64,000 bases of DNA, from contig CAJJDP010000008.1 of NCBI GenBank assembly GCA_905182995.1, forward strand, positions 452,506 to 516,505. Reading direction: 5' to 3'. The notes under the pieces are model-generated. The model did not search any database and was not told the DNA's origin. It saw only the letters and a list, made by a program, of their open reading frames with translations. The stretch is from Paramecium octaurelia. Lineage: Eukaryota; Ciliophora; Oligohymenophorea; Peniculida; Parameciidae. Positions 1 to 10,716 of this stretch are shown here, in pieces. The stretch's first letter is position 1, and each line of letters opens with the position of its first letter. The position numbers and the translations under genes were made by a program.

Positions 1-44
1 TTGGAAGACTTGGATCATTGGCAATGATAAATATTTATTTACAT

Positions 45-389
45 TCATTTACGTTAAGGAGATGACAACAAAGATCGATTTGATTTGTATTTACTATTTG
101 TTAAAATAGGTCTAATTGTTATAGGTCGTTTCTGTTCTGCTTTCTATTCATCTTGTTCATTCTCTTCTGCATCTGCAAGATCAAGCAAACTACGTCTTGC
201 TGTCACAGCATTGTCAGTTTTTATTTTATTCAACGATGGATGTTTTTAAATGATCAAGTCTATGATTCTACATACAAGCACTTCCATACCTTTCAACTTC
301 CCTTTCTACTTAGTGTCAATCTCTCTTTATTGATGCATCATGTACACTGTATAGAATAGTTTCCCTTATATTGTATCAAATTTATGCAT
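45..389 (-). CDS. Hypothetical protein, 114 aa
   Basis: Single-exon reading frame of 114 codons in the ciliate code, from ATG at 389 to TGA at 45. I do not recognise the family. The first 60 residues mix basic and hydrophobic residues. The second half is acidic then basic (LLDLADAEENEQ, then RPITIRPIL and a Ser/Arg-rich end), as in a short charged cytosolic or nuclear protein. Its upstream side faces the divergent gene at 556 across about 166 bases of AT-rich DNA. A missed 5' exon is possible, because a 114-codon frame with a single stop codon is not by itself rare in DNA this AT-rich. Composition makes it more likely real than not. Confidence 0.45.
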
Positions 390-555
390 CTGAGGTAATA
401 ATAATATCAATTAATATTTATATCTTAACTAAATATTTTAACAACTAATAACTTTAAACTCCCTGAATATTTTTATCGTACTATCTCTAGGTTATAATAG
501 TCAAACAAATTCTAAAAATTATTATGAAAAAAAGCATAAATAAATATAAAAATTT

Positions 556-1597
556 ATGCAATCAAAAAAAAGAAATTCCTTTAGATGTTTTGCCATCTTT
601 CAGATAGGATTGGAAGGCTCGAAAGGAGAATTCTTAACAGTGCATAAAAGAGGATGTTTGAAAACGTTCAATAGAGAAAAGGTTGAGTTAGAAGATGCTA
701 TAAATATGCATTTTGATGGTCAATCTCAATTTTAACAAGGTTAAAACAAAGATTATTTTGAATTCCATAATTGGATTGGAATGAAAAAGCAGTCTAACGA
801 TAATTGTATTTAAATAATTAAAATTAGCATATTATTTCCTTCTATTATGCCATTAGAATGTTAGGAAAAATGAGGCCTTTAAATAGCTATTAACACTTTA
901 AACATGGAATAATGAAAAGTATAAAAATATAGATCCTTCAAAATTAGAGGATGATATTAATAAGTTAGAACAAAAATATGGAGAACCTGATGGGTTTTTA
1001 ACAGATGAAGACGAAGATGAAAAATAGAGAAATTTATATAAACAACAACAATAAGAAAAGTATTAACAATAACAATAACAATAACAATAATAATAACAAC
1101 AATAATAATAATATCAATAACAATAACAATAACAATAAAAATAATATTAATAGTAACAATAATCTTAATAATAATAATAACAATAATAAAAAATAGTACA
1201 ATAATAATAATTTCATACTCCTTAAAAAGGCTCTTAATAGAGATAAAGTTCAGCATAAAAATCTAAATCTCCAATTAATAAAGTAGAAAACGCTAATTAC
1301 ACTCAAATCACTATGATTATCTTTAAAAGCGAAGAGTTTAAATTTAATATTAAATCAAAAGATGTAGATTAGGTAGGAATTTAGTTTGGTAGAAATGTTT
1401 AGAATGTTAATCCTTAAGTTGAAAACCCTATTCAACAGGAAAATAAAAAATAAAAAACAAGATAAAAACAGTAATTTATGAATTAGGAAGCACTTAAATA
1501 AATGGATGAATCTAATAAACTAAAGCAAGCTGATGCATTAATCAGAAATTCAATAGTGGGTGCCCTGGCAAGTAGCACATTAGCATTGATTTTATGA
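556..1597 (+). CDS. Poly-Q protein with C-terminal membrane anchor, 339 aa
   Basis: Two exons separated by a 22-nt intron at 806-827, giving 339 residues. The N-terminal 130 residues look like a compact domain I do not recognise. They are followed by an acidic stretch, then a glutamine run of about 40 residues (residues about 163-204) encoded by TAA, TAG and CAA, and a second soluble segment. The last 20 residues (ALIRNSIVGALASSTLALIL) form one hydrophobic helix ending at the stop, the layout of a tail-anchored membrane protein with its bulk in the cytosol. No signal peptide. The intron is needed to stay in frame; without it the frame stops at a TGA near 870. Confidence 0.7.
1064..1195 (+). 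repeat. CAA/TAA trinucleotide tract coding poly-Gln
   Basis: About 130 bases built from CAA, TAA and TAG triplets with a few interruptions. In the host frame every unit is glutamine; in another frame with the standard code the same tract looks like poly-Asn. It lies inside the tail-anchored protein gene. Such tracts are prone to length change between alleles. Confidence 0.85.
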
Positions 1598-1695
1598 CAT
1601 TATTATAATTTCCAATCGAATAAGATAAATATAGTTTGTGTAACTTTAAAACAAAAGAGATTGGTAGTCTCTAAGTTCTATTTATTAAATAGTCA

Positions 1696-3560
1696 ATGAA
1701 TAAATTGATTTATTATAATAAAATGTTATATTAACTTCACATTGTGGACATAGATGGGTTTGAGAATAAATGGTATTACAAGTTAAGAATTACAAACAAT
1801 TACAATAGTTGTTATCGTGATGTACGTGTACGATTTTAGGATTTGAATTACCTGCAAAAGAATATATCAAATGATAATTATTAATCACATGTAAAAGAGA
1901 TTATTCATGACTATTTATAGTTACCATAATTTCCAGAGAAATCATTATTAGTTTCATGGTTTTAGAGTAATGAAAGCAGAGAAGAACTATTGGAAAACAA
2001 GGAGTCTGTGTAAAAATATTTATCATGGATCAACAAGTACAAAAAATAGTTCTAAATATAAGGAATCCACCTTTTAAATATGAAGCAATTGATAAATTTG
2101 TGTATAGTACTTATGATCCAAAAAGGACTCGTGAACTAAGATTCTTGGCAATTAATAAAGATGCATTTTATTAAACAAACATAAAAAAAAAAGTTATAAA
2201 GAAGGGTAAATTCAATAAGGTATTTCTTGTAAAGGGTGTACCATAAGACAGAGTTGTACACTAGTTTTTGATGCCTTCCAATGATGCAGCAAAAAAGGAT
2301 TATGAAAATTACAAAAGGGCATAATTATTGATAGCTGATTAAAATTATATTGTGAAATGTCATGAGATAGGACAAATAACAAAGAAGAAACCATTATTTT
2401 AGCGGAAATAAAAAAAAACAATTTACAATGAATTGGAAATTGGATTAGATTCCGACTATGACGTATATTATGCAATTGAAGATTATGCATAGTAACCAAT
2501 GGATAAGTTAATTTAAAATAGATAATAGAATTAAGATCATTTTAAATTAGAGACTATATCAGAGGCCCTAATTACTTTGATACAAGTAGCTTAATATTTG
2601 CAATTTTTATACATCTTTTATAAGTAGTTTTCTGTAACCAACTTCTATTATGATGAAAAGGTAGGATTTAAAATTGGAGGGTTGTCACCTCTATATGTCT
2701 ACAAAAAGAAATATAGATTAAAGAATGAAGTTAATCCCAATACATACAAGGCCTTGAATCCACCAGAATTGCGTGGATCTGCTGGTGGATACAGTATTAA
2801 AAATAATTTGAATTCTTATATTAAGACTGATGTTTGGCAAATTGGCATAGTGATTCTCTCTATGGCATCCCTCACATTGCCGATAGGTTTAACTTAGAGT
2901 GAAGAAATAGAGACTAAAATAAAATAAGTGCAATCAAAATATGGGTATAAAGTATATAAAATTAGGGAAAAATTAGCATTTTTACTTAAGAATATGTTGT
3001 AAAGAAATCAGAATGATCGCTTTTCCATTGATGATATTATTATACCTGCTCAACAATTGATGCCCATGAATCAAGTATAATTGAAGTCAATAAGATCAAT
3101 AGAAAGAATATAGGTATAAATCTATTAATAATTACTTTAGATTCTCTCCATATCTTAAGAGTAATTAGAGGACATGGATAAATAGTTCAAGGAGAAAACT
3201 TTAGAAAAGAAATACATAGTACATTTGACTATTGATAACCAGATTGTACAAAAGATGCTTCTATTTAATTTGGAACGAATCAAAAGAGAATTTGTTATAT
3301 AATTACACATTAATGTATCTCCTTAAACTATACCAGATGATTTAATTGACAAGATAATGTCAAGTTTAGCTGAGTACTAGCATTTATATTTATTGGTATT
3401 CAATCTCAAGAAATGTACTATTTCTGATGAAGCCTAAAAGAATATCATTATTTCGGCCTAGTCAATTTAAAAACTAAAGTAATTGACTCTGGATATCAGT
3501 GGAAATTAAACTATTCCTATACCATAATCCAAAATTAAAGTGGTTGTATATAACCAATGA
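1696..3560 (+). CDS. PX domain fused to a pseudokinase (PXK/SNX-like), 612 aa
   Basis: Residues about 10-115 read as a PX (phox) domain: a strand and Arg-rich core (RVRFQDLNYL), a Pro-containing loop (QLPQFPEKSLLVSW) and a final helix. PX domains bind phosphoinositides on endosomes. A 26-nt intron at 2037-2062, ending in AAG, joins it in frame to a kinase-like fold. There the catalytic HRD and DFG motifs are missing (TNFYYDEKVGFKIGG replaces them). The C-lobe is clear: NPPELRG in place of APE, then DVWQIGIVILSMA. The animal protein PXK has the same PX plus pseudokinase order. A C-terminal region of about 180 residues follows. Alternative: two overlapping genes, the second starting at the ATG at 2025. 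The exon sum is divisible by three and favours one gene. Confidence 0.65.
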
Positions 3561-3638
3561 AAATATAGAGATATATTATATAAGATTAAGATTTTAAATT
3601 AAGTTTTATTCGTATGTAATAAAATACATTTTATTGAA

Positions 3639-5423
3639 ATGATTTATTATGTGATATTCTCTTTACTTCTGAACCTGAGTTTGTAATCAACAAGAATCAG
3701 GACCAAAGAATCATACACAACAAACTATGAAATTGAGCAAGACACAATCAAGATGGCTCATAAAAAACAAATAGTATATGTGCTAAAGTAGACATATTAA
3801 AATAATCAAAGTTTGACAAATGCATATGATGTTGATGTATTTGGGGATTCTGAAACTCCAATATAGACACCATACCTTTCTTTGGACAATGAAGATGTTG
3901 AAATGTTAGAAGTGAAAAATTGTAAATACTGAATTTGAATTCTAGAATGTGTAGGTGTTCCTAAACATCCTTAGTTAAAAGAGATTTTGCAGTACAAAAT
4001 CAAAGATGCCACTGAAGATTCTTATTACACAGATATGGTGACTCTATCAGAGTATTCGAATTTATTTTTAATGACTCAAGAATTACTTCTCATATAAGTA
4101 AAGCTGCGTTGTAGTGATTCAGGATGGATTGCTTAAGAGTCATAGAGTGTCTTTGATTTGAAAAAGTACCTTAGTTTGCCAAATCCAACAATCAAAACTA
4201 ACGCTTAATTTAGCTGTCCTAAAGTATGTAATTTTGTATAGGATTTAATAGAAACATCTGAATTGCTTGATCGTAACTCCATTCGGAGGATTTTGGGTTT
4301 CCAAATTTTCAGATTTTGATTCAAATGATTTGCCCATTGAGCCTCAGCCTGAATAAAGGATTTTACAAAGGAAGATAATTCATAAAGTTTCTACCTTTGG
4401 AGAGTATTTAGCAGTAGCAGTAGGTGCTGATGGAGTGGATGTATACACTTATGAATTGGATAACAAGGACATATATAAACGAAGCATTCTGCACTTATTA
4501 ACAATCTCAAAGTAATAATTCAATGTTACGGTTAACATAATTGGGGTGAAAGTGTAAGATGACAAACTATTTTGTCTAGATGAAACTTAAGGATTATTTG
4601 TTTTCAATACTTCGAATATAAGAAAGCCAAATCTAATAATGGATATACACATACCGAGAACTGTAGCATTTGAAGTATATGAGAATACAGTTTTAGTTGT
4701 TGCTTAAACTCCAAGCAATATTGAATACATAATGGAAATCTTCATAGACTTAAGAGATCATTCATATTTTGTGAACAGGGTTTTTGTTGATGATTTTACT
4801 TATAGGGATTTGTAGATCAATCCAAATTATGCATTTTTGATAGGAGAGGAAGCACATTTAATAATTAAACATTCAATTTTCAATGGATTTGTAAAATACA
4901 ATAAGGAATTGGTGAAAACTTTCTTTGAAAATTAATTGGTGCGCTTTGAATTATACAGTAAATCAAGTGAACCTGCGGAGTAGAGATTCAAGGAAACTTT
5001 CTATTATGTAGGATTATCTCGTTAAGCTATCCACGTATGGAAATTCATGGATTATCATGCCTTTTTACTCTGTAGTTTTGATGAGAGATCAGAACATGAA
5101 ATAGTCGTTAAATTAAACTCTACGTCTTGTGATGAAAATGTCAAAAGAGAGAGTCTATATCAATAATGTTAAGCGGATTAAAAAATTAATATTATGGTTT
5201 CAGGACCTCTGTTCTATTCGGATACCTTTACAATTTTGGTCTTTATTCTCATTTTTTTGGGCGTAACAATAAAAGTTAAACTTAGATTGTACTTTGCATA
5301 ATTTGTATATGTGTCTGTGTTCGATGGAAAAGATTGCTGAGGGAATTGGAGGAGAACAGATACTAAATAAAAGAAATGAAGAAGTATGGCCATTTGCCAG
5401 AATAGGAATAATATTCAATATGA
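3639..5423 (+). CDS. Type I membrane protein, tandem paralogue A, 569 aa
   Basis: Begins with a signal peptide (MIYYVIFSLLLNLSLQS) and has one membrane helix near the C-terminus (TFTILVFILIFLG, continuing LCIICICVCV), then a short charged tail of about 30 residues. The long segment between should face a lumen or the outside. Four exons, with introns at 3922-3945, 4224-4251 and 5263-5285. The last intron splits the membrane helix, as in the neighbouring paralogue. The ectodomain has conserved blocks shared with the next gene (GVPKHPQLKEIL, QTPSNIEYIMEIFI, FNGFVKYNKELVKTFFE). I recognise no named domain. The repeated beta-rich blocks would suit a propeller or sandwich, which is inference. Confidence 0.75.
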
Positions 5424-5628
5424 TATTCTCTAAAATTATTTATTTTATTTATAGATGGATTTTTTGATTTGAGAACTATTTCTAGTTTAGTTTAGAGCAT
5501 TTTAAATTATTATTAATTACTTAATTTACTAAAATAACAGCAAAATAAGAGCAGCCTCTGTGAGGGAGTAATAAAGCAAAATAAGGAGTTTAATTAATTG
5601 AATATTTCTGATTAATAAATAAAAATTA

Positions 5629-7406
5629 ATGTATATAATTTAAATAGGCTTAATTGCCTCATTTCTCATTGGAAATACCTTATAAACGAATCGTATTCGC
5701 AGTCATCCTAATTACACGTATTCAGTTAATGAAGAACTATTGTCATTTAAATTTGCGACTTCGGAAGCTCATGTTAAATTGTTAAGGTTCAAAATGTACT
5801 TATTTCTGTATTAGTAACCCTACAATTTATGATATCGATGTATTTAGAAATGATGGAGATACTCTTGGCGAGCAGATAGAAACCCCATTCCTTAGTTTGG
5901 ATAACTAGTATCTCGATGAACAATAATTAGATAATGGTAGGATATGGGCAGCTATCATTAGATTGTGTCGGATTACCCAAACATCCCAAATTGAATGAAA
6001 TACTCAGCGTCAACTTATTGGATAACACCTTAGACATCTATTACACAGACATATTGTCATTGCCTTAGGTAGAAAAGTAAGTTATTCCTCATCCATTTAG
6101 GATATTTCTCTTGACTGACGAATTGGAATTACGATAAGCGATCCTGAAATACAATTAGACTCAATAGCCACAATGGAAAGTGGAAGTTAAGAACACTTCC
6201 TATTCTCTTAAAGCCCAGTATCAACAATAAATCAACTATACGAATGCTTATTTTGCTTGTTTTAATAATAATTAAGATCAATGTCTAATTTTATCCAACT
6301 ATGGAGGAATCTGGTTAGACAAGAACTCAGAAATAGAGCAGCCCGTCCTTACAGCTGAGCCAGTGGTCAGAGAATCTAAAGATTTGAATAAGGTGAGTGT
6401 TTTCGAGCAATATCTTGCTTTGGCCAATGGAAATGCAGGAGCAGATTTGTATCGCTATTAGGATAATAAACTCCAATACCTTTTAAGAATTAGTTCTAAA
6501 GATTTGAATCAAACTTCAATCAATATCATTTCTCTAAAGTTAACTAAGAATAGATTGAGTATTTTAGATGAACATACTGGTCTCTACATCTTCGACATAA
6601 TCGATTCCTAAGTGTTATTATTGCTCAGTCTTCCTTATTAACGATGTGTTGCATTTGATCACAGTGATAACACTTATTTGCTAGTGGCTGAAACTCCCAA
6701 TAATATAGAATACATGATGGAGATTTTCATATTGCCACTCACCAAAGAATATTACATAAACAGAATTTATGTTGATGACTTCTCATTCAGAGATATCTAA
6801 ATTGATGACGATTATGCTATCATTATTGGAGAGGATGTACACTTAGTTATCAGACATTCAATATTCAATGGCTTTATGAAAAATAATACTGATCTTGTTA
6901 AGACCTTTTTTGAAGATGAACTTATTCGTTTTGAATATTTGGAATTGAATCAGACCATCTAAACTCAATATGTTGAAACATCCTATTATATTGGACTGTC
7001 AAAGGGCTCATTACACATCTGGAGATTCAATGATTTCAATCCTGTAATTATTTGTAGATTCTAATATGGCACCACTTAAAACTACACCATTAGAGCCAAC
7101 TCTTCTAAATGCGAGAATCACACTAACTAAGATTTGTTTGAATAGTGTCAAATTACTCAATAAATAGTCATCTAAGCATCAGGACCCCTATTAGAATCAG
7201 ATTCAAATTATCTAATTATTGGAGTATGCGCTTCTGCTGCTGTATAGTTATTTTACATATGATAGATTATTATTTTGATCATTCTAGTTTTATTATGCAG
7301 AAAAGGAAGAGCGTTGGCTAAAAAGATATAGGAGTTAAAGAAGTAGGCAGAAGAGTTAAAAAAGTATGGGGCTTTGGAAGCAGAATAACAATCGATGGGA
7401 CATTGA
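5629..7406 (+). CDS. Type I membrane protein, tandem paralogue B, 569 aa
   Basis: Same architecture as the gene just upstream and exactly the same length after splicing: signal peptide (MYIIQIGLIASFLIG), large ectodomain, one helix (AAIIILIILVLLC) and a basic coiled tail (ALAKKIQELKKQAEEL). Introns at 5796-5814 (19 nt, among the shortest here), 5937-5961 and 7242-7265. Matching blocks include GLPKHPKLNEIL, ETPNNIEYMMEIFI and FNGFMKNNTDLVKTFFE. The two genes lie head to tail 205 bases apart, so they look like an old tandem duplication kept under selection. Function unknown. Confidence 0.78.
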
Positions 7407-7483
7407 ATATCATCAAGTACAAAATCTATTAATTTATTTCTACTTAAAAATTATTATAAAATATTTTATTCAATTTATTAATT

Positions 7484-8107
7484 ATGTAAACTCATCAGTT
7501 ACCTTCTTGTGTTAGTCCTCGAAATTTCACTAATTACATCTCCAATGGAACGGGTTTCATTATACAATAGATATTTCTTAGGAAGAGACTACTACGTTGT
7601 TTATTATAATGGAGGTTTGGCTAAAAACACTCAAGTTCATGAGGAAGGATGCTATGATAGAAGGAGATTTCTGAGTGGGGAATAACAAAGTAAAGGGTTG
7701 CCATAGCTTTCTCCAAAATTCTAGCATTATCAAGGAGATGGAACTGGAAGGGATTTTTACATTAAGTACTTGTTTCTAAGAAGTCAAGAATCAATGAAGG
7801 AGGGTAGTTTTCGCGATTGAAGAAACACAACCATTTGGCAAATTTGAGATCTTATGATAAAATTCCATAGGAATTCAGATCGAATGATTTTCTTAGAGCT
7901 CCTTAAATCTCTGTCAAAGAGAAAATCAAGATGAGATAGTTATCATAGTAGATTAACATTTATATTTAAAAATAGGAAACAGAAAGAGGTCTTAGAGAGA
8001 CTGTGTTCGCCAAAGAATAAAGCAAGTTGAGCACTCTACAACACAATCATTTACTCATTATAAAATCTATATTCAAAATATTAATATATTATTGCTAACA
8101 TAAATGA
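7484..8107 (+). CDS. Protein with GTGRD repeats, 190 aa
   Basis: Three exons, with introns at 7554-7581 and 7766-7788. Splicing restores two copies of a motif: NGTGRDYYVVYYNGG near residue 25 and GDGTGRDFYIKINEGG near residue 85. Each is a Gly-Thr-Gly-Arg-Asp turn, an aromatic strand, then Asn/Glu-Gly-Gly. I believe related repeats occur in ciliate and other flagellate proteins, but I cannot name the family. The second intron ends in AAG, and the motif reappears only if that acceptor is used. The C-terminal third is basic and probably helical. Confidence 0.68.
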
Positions 8108-8261
8108 ATTCATTTTTAATACAAATTTCATTATCTCTATAAATATATCGATTTTAAGCTATCAATAAATAAGTTATTTTATTTAATATGATTTAATCAT
8201 CAAACTGATTGTTTAATCTTTTTCATTTGCTTATAATTATATTTTTAATAAATATTGTCCT

Positions 8262-9120
8262 ATGGGAGAAGTAGGAATCAACATTCCTTTAGGATAGCCA
8301 TTAAACACCGACAAAAAACTAATAGAAATCTAAAAAGAATTGAAAGATCACATCAATTACGTGAACGATTGCTTTGATAAAGAATTGTTAGCTATAGGAA
8401 GTTCGAAGAATTAGAATGGCAGAAGAATTAAATTATCCCAATATAAAGTAGATCCAACTATTTTCGGTTTTTCCTTAAATACTTTTGAATTACGCAAACA
8501 TGTGAATTTCTTATGTTAGTAATTTTACTAAATTTGTATATCAGACCCTATATATTAAAATAATAGTAAATATATAATGTATGAAAGAAAATTGCTTATA
8601 GAAAGAGATAGATCAATCAATTATAATGAAAAGAATCAAACCATTGACTCTTTAATTCGGTTGGAGATAAATTCTCATATAGATTTTTTTAGGAATTGCT
8701 TGTATTGGTTTGGTTGTTTGGGATGCAGTCCAATTGCAATTTAATGTATACCCTGAGATATGTGGATCGAGCATTCATTACTTGCTATACCTAAGAATAG
8801 GTTTATTTGTCCTCCTCTTCATTTCTTAACTGATGTATTACAATTATTAAACTAGTTATGTGAGAAAAGCTTTGAAAATTCAATTTTACTTATCTTATTT
8901 CTTGAGTTTGATAATTACAATTTTAACCATCCTGTGTCTGTATGGATACAACCTTCTAAGCGAGAAATATGATCAAATAATATTGGAGATGTCATAGTGT
9001 GGAGTTATTTTTATAGGATGCTTTCTCATTTGCATTCATTTATATAAATTAGAAATCAATTTATAGAGAATAAGAGTATTGCTGGGAGCATAATATTAAT
9101 CGCCTCTGTGTTTTTTTTGA
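8262..9120 (+). CDS. Four-TM membrane protein, 275 aa
   Basis: A soluble N-terminal domain of about 110 residues precedes four hydrophobic helices: LIQIFLGIACIGLVVWDA, LRIGLFVLLFISQL, LSLIITILTILCLYG and GVIFIGCFLICIHLY. A 31-nt intron at 8536-8566 joins the two parts. Without it the membrane part would be a separate gene starting at an ATG near 8626. The exon sum (828 nt) supports the joined model. I recognise no family. It ends 397 bases before the stop of the convergent carrier gene. Confidence 0.6.
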
Positions 9121-9516
9121 TTGAAACTAATTAATTAGAATATTATATACCATCTCTATAATTTTAATATCCATAAATATTCTATCACCTGATCTATAGC
9201 ATCTATTGTTTCCATCCCAATCTAAATTGTTATTTCATACATCAACCACAATAGTTTATGTTTCTATAACTCTTTCACCATCAAAATGAATTAAACTTTT
9301 AGGATATTTAGCTGATTAATTCCTATTTTTGATACTATTAATCCTGAACAATAGGGATCAATTAAATTTTATTAGAATTCACTTTTTATTAAAAACACAT
9401 ACTCCCCAATCTTAAGATCTAAATATTCTACTTCAATCAATTCCTCTTTATATTAAATATATTAATTTTGTAAAAATTAGCTTAATATTATATCTCATAC
9501 ATACTATAAACCACAA
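9121..9516 (-). other. Weak coding remnant or unresolved short gene
   Basis: On the minus strand about 390 bases between two stop codons read as plausible protein, for example LKIGEYVFLIKSEF and LDWDGNNRCYRSGDRIFM. They lie in different frames, with no start codon and no intron set that I can make work. The first block faintly recalls the beta domain of calpain-type proteases. It could be a decayed gene fragment or chance. Confidence 0.25.
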
Positions 9517-10516
9517 TCAATACTTTGTTGTTTAATTAGCAGAGTTCCATATCAAATAGAATATCAACATACTTCTTGTGCTATACCTAAAGACTTCTGT
9601 TCCTAATCCACAATACAAATTAGAAAACTTCGATATGTCCTTTGGATATTTCAAAATAATCATACTTATTTTAACATCTCCTGAGGTGTCAATAGTTTCA
9701 TATTTTATAATTTTCTCATCATATATCTCTTTTACAAAAAGTTCAAAGGATGGAACACTATTGGCACTAATATACTAGTTCCTAATGCTCCAATAAAATG
9801 ACTATTTTTTTATTAACCATCTCTGAACACGCTTTTATTCATGAATAAATATCCTTGCTAATATAGGAATTCTTAGAAGATTGTGATTTCGGCAACAAAT
9901 TAACAATAGATTAACAAAACTTTGCTTTTGAATCCAGGAGTAAAGGCAATTTTGAATTTTTTGTTATGATAATCCATAATTTCTTCTAGATGCTTCATAT
10001 TATCCCAATATTTCTTAGGTGGTAATCCTAATTATTCACATTATAATTTTAGATTAACTACATTGCTAGGTTGTGAAAATACAGTTGATAATATTGCTGA
10101 TCCAAATGCTATCCCATGAAATTTTGCATTTTCGCAATATTTTAAATATGGCTAATCATTTACTTCTATTCTTGTTCCACTATTGAATTCCAATCCATAT
10201 CTCAAAAAGAAGTATTAGAAACAAAAATAAAATGATAGATTCTAAATTATTGATCTATCAAATGAAGTCCGAAATCCTTTATACAATCCTTTAAAGGATT
10301 CAGCTAACTTAATTTGTTTTAATTATTCAGAAAATGATTAAATTTAATATGGACTTTTTGCAATCATCCTAGTTACAATTCTGTCTAATGGATATGAAAT
10401 AATCTAATATTGTCTCAAACTTCATTATGTACCTCATGAATAGTAATTCCTACACCTATTAGAAAAAGAGGTTTAACAAAATGAGTGTCTTGAGGATATT
10501 GAATTATATTTATCAT
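9517..10516 (-). CDS. Mitochondrial carrier family (SLC25) protein, divergent, 314 aa
   Basis: Length and threefold repeat match mitochondrial carriers, inner-membrane exchangers with six helices. The signature after the odd helices is visible in each repeat: SYPLDRIVTRM, FSQPSNVVNLKL and FHPLNFLQKRY. The even helices follow a G-x-Y/F-x-G pattern (SFKGLYKGFRTSFDR; NLYCGLGTEVFRYS). Repeat 2 has Asn for the usual acidic residue and an inserted loop, so substrate and even transport activity are uncertain. Introns at 10404-10432 and 9640-9665. The second ends in AAG and is required to bring helix six into frame. Confidence 0.7.
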
Positions 10517-10716
10517 AATTATAATTAAAAATATAAGAAATTATCAATCTTGAATGTTTTTTAAGATCAATCCTTCATAACCTATACCAGAATATGCTTT
10601 ATATTACAAATATGAATAAAAAATAACTTCCTTTCTTATCATTTTATTTGCATTAAATAGTGTCATTAATTTTTATTGTTTTAACTTTTAAATACATCTT
10701 AAAATATTTTCTGGCA

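Noticed and set aside
1005-1196. Poly-Asn open frame on the plus strand
   Set aside because: It is the wrong frame of the poly-Gln tract. The surrounding gene reads through in another frame with TAA/TAG as Gln.
2025-3560. Stand-alone pseudokinase gene starting at ATG 2025
   Set aside because: Possible, but it would overlap the PX reading frame, which has no stop of its own nearby. The intron model explains both.
8626-9120. Separate four-TM gene starting inside the gene at 8262
   Set aside because: The upstream frame has no sensible end of its own. A 31-nt intron joins the two with correct length.
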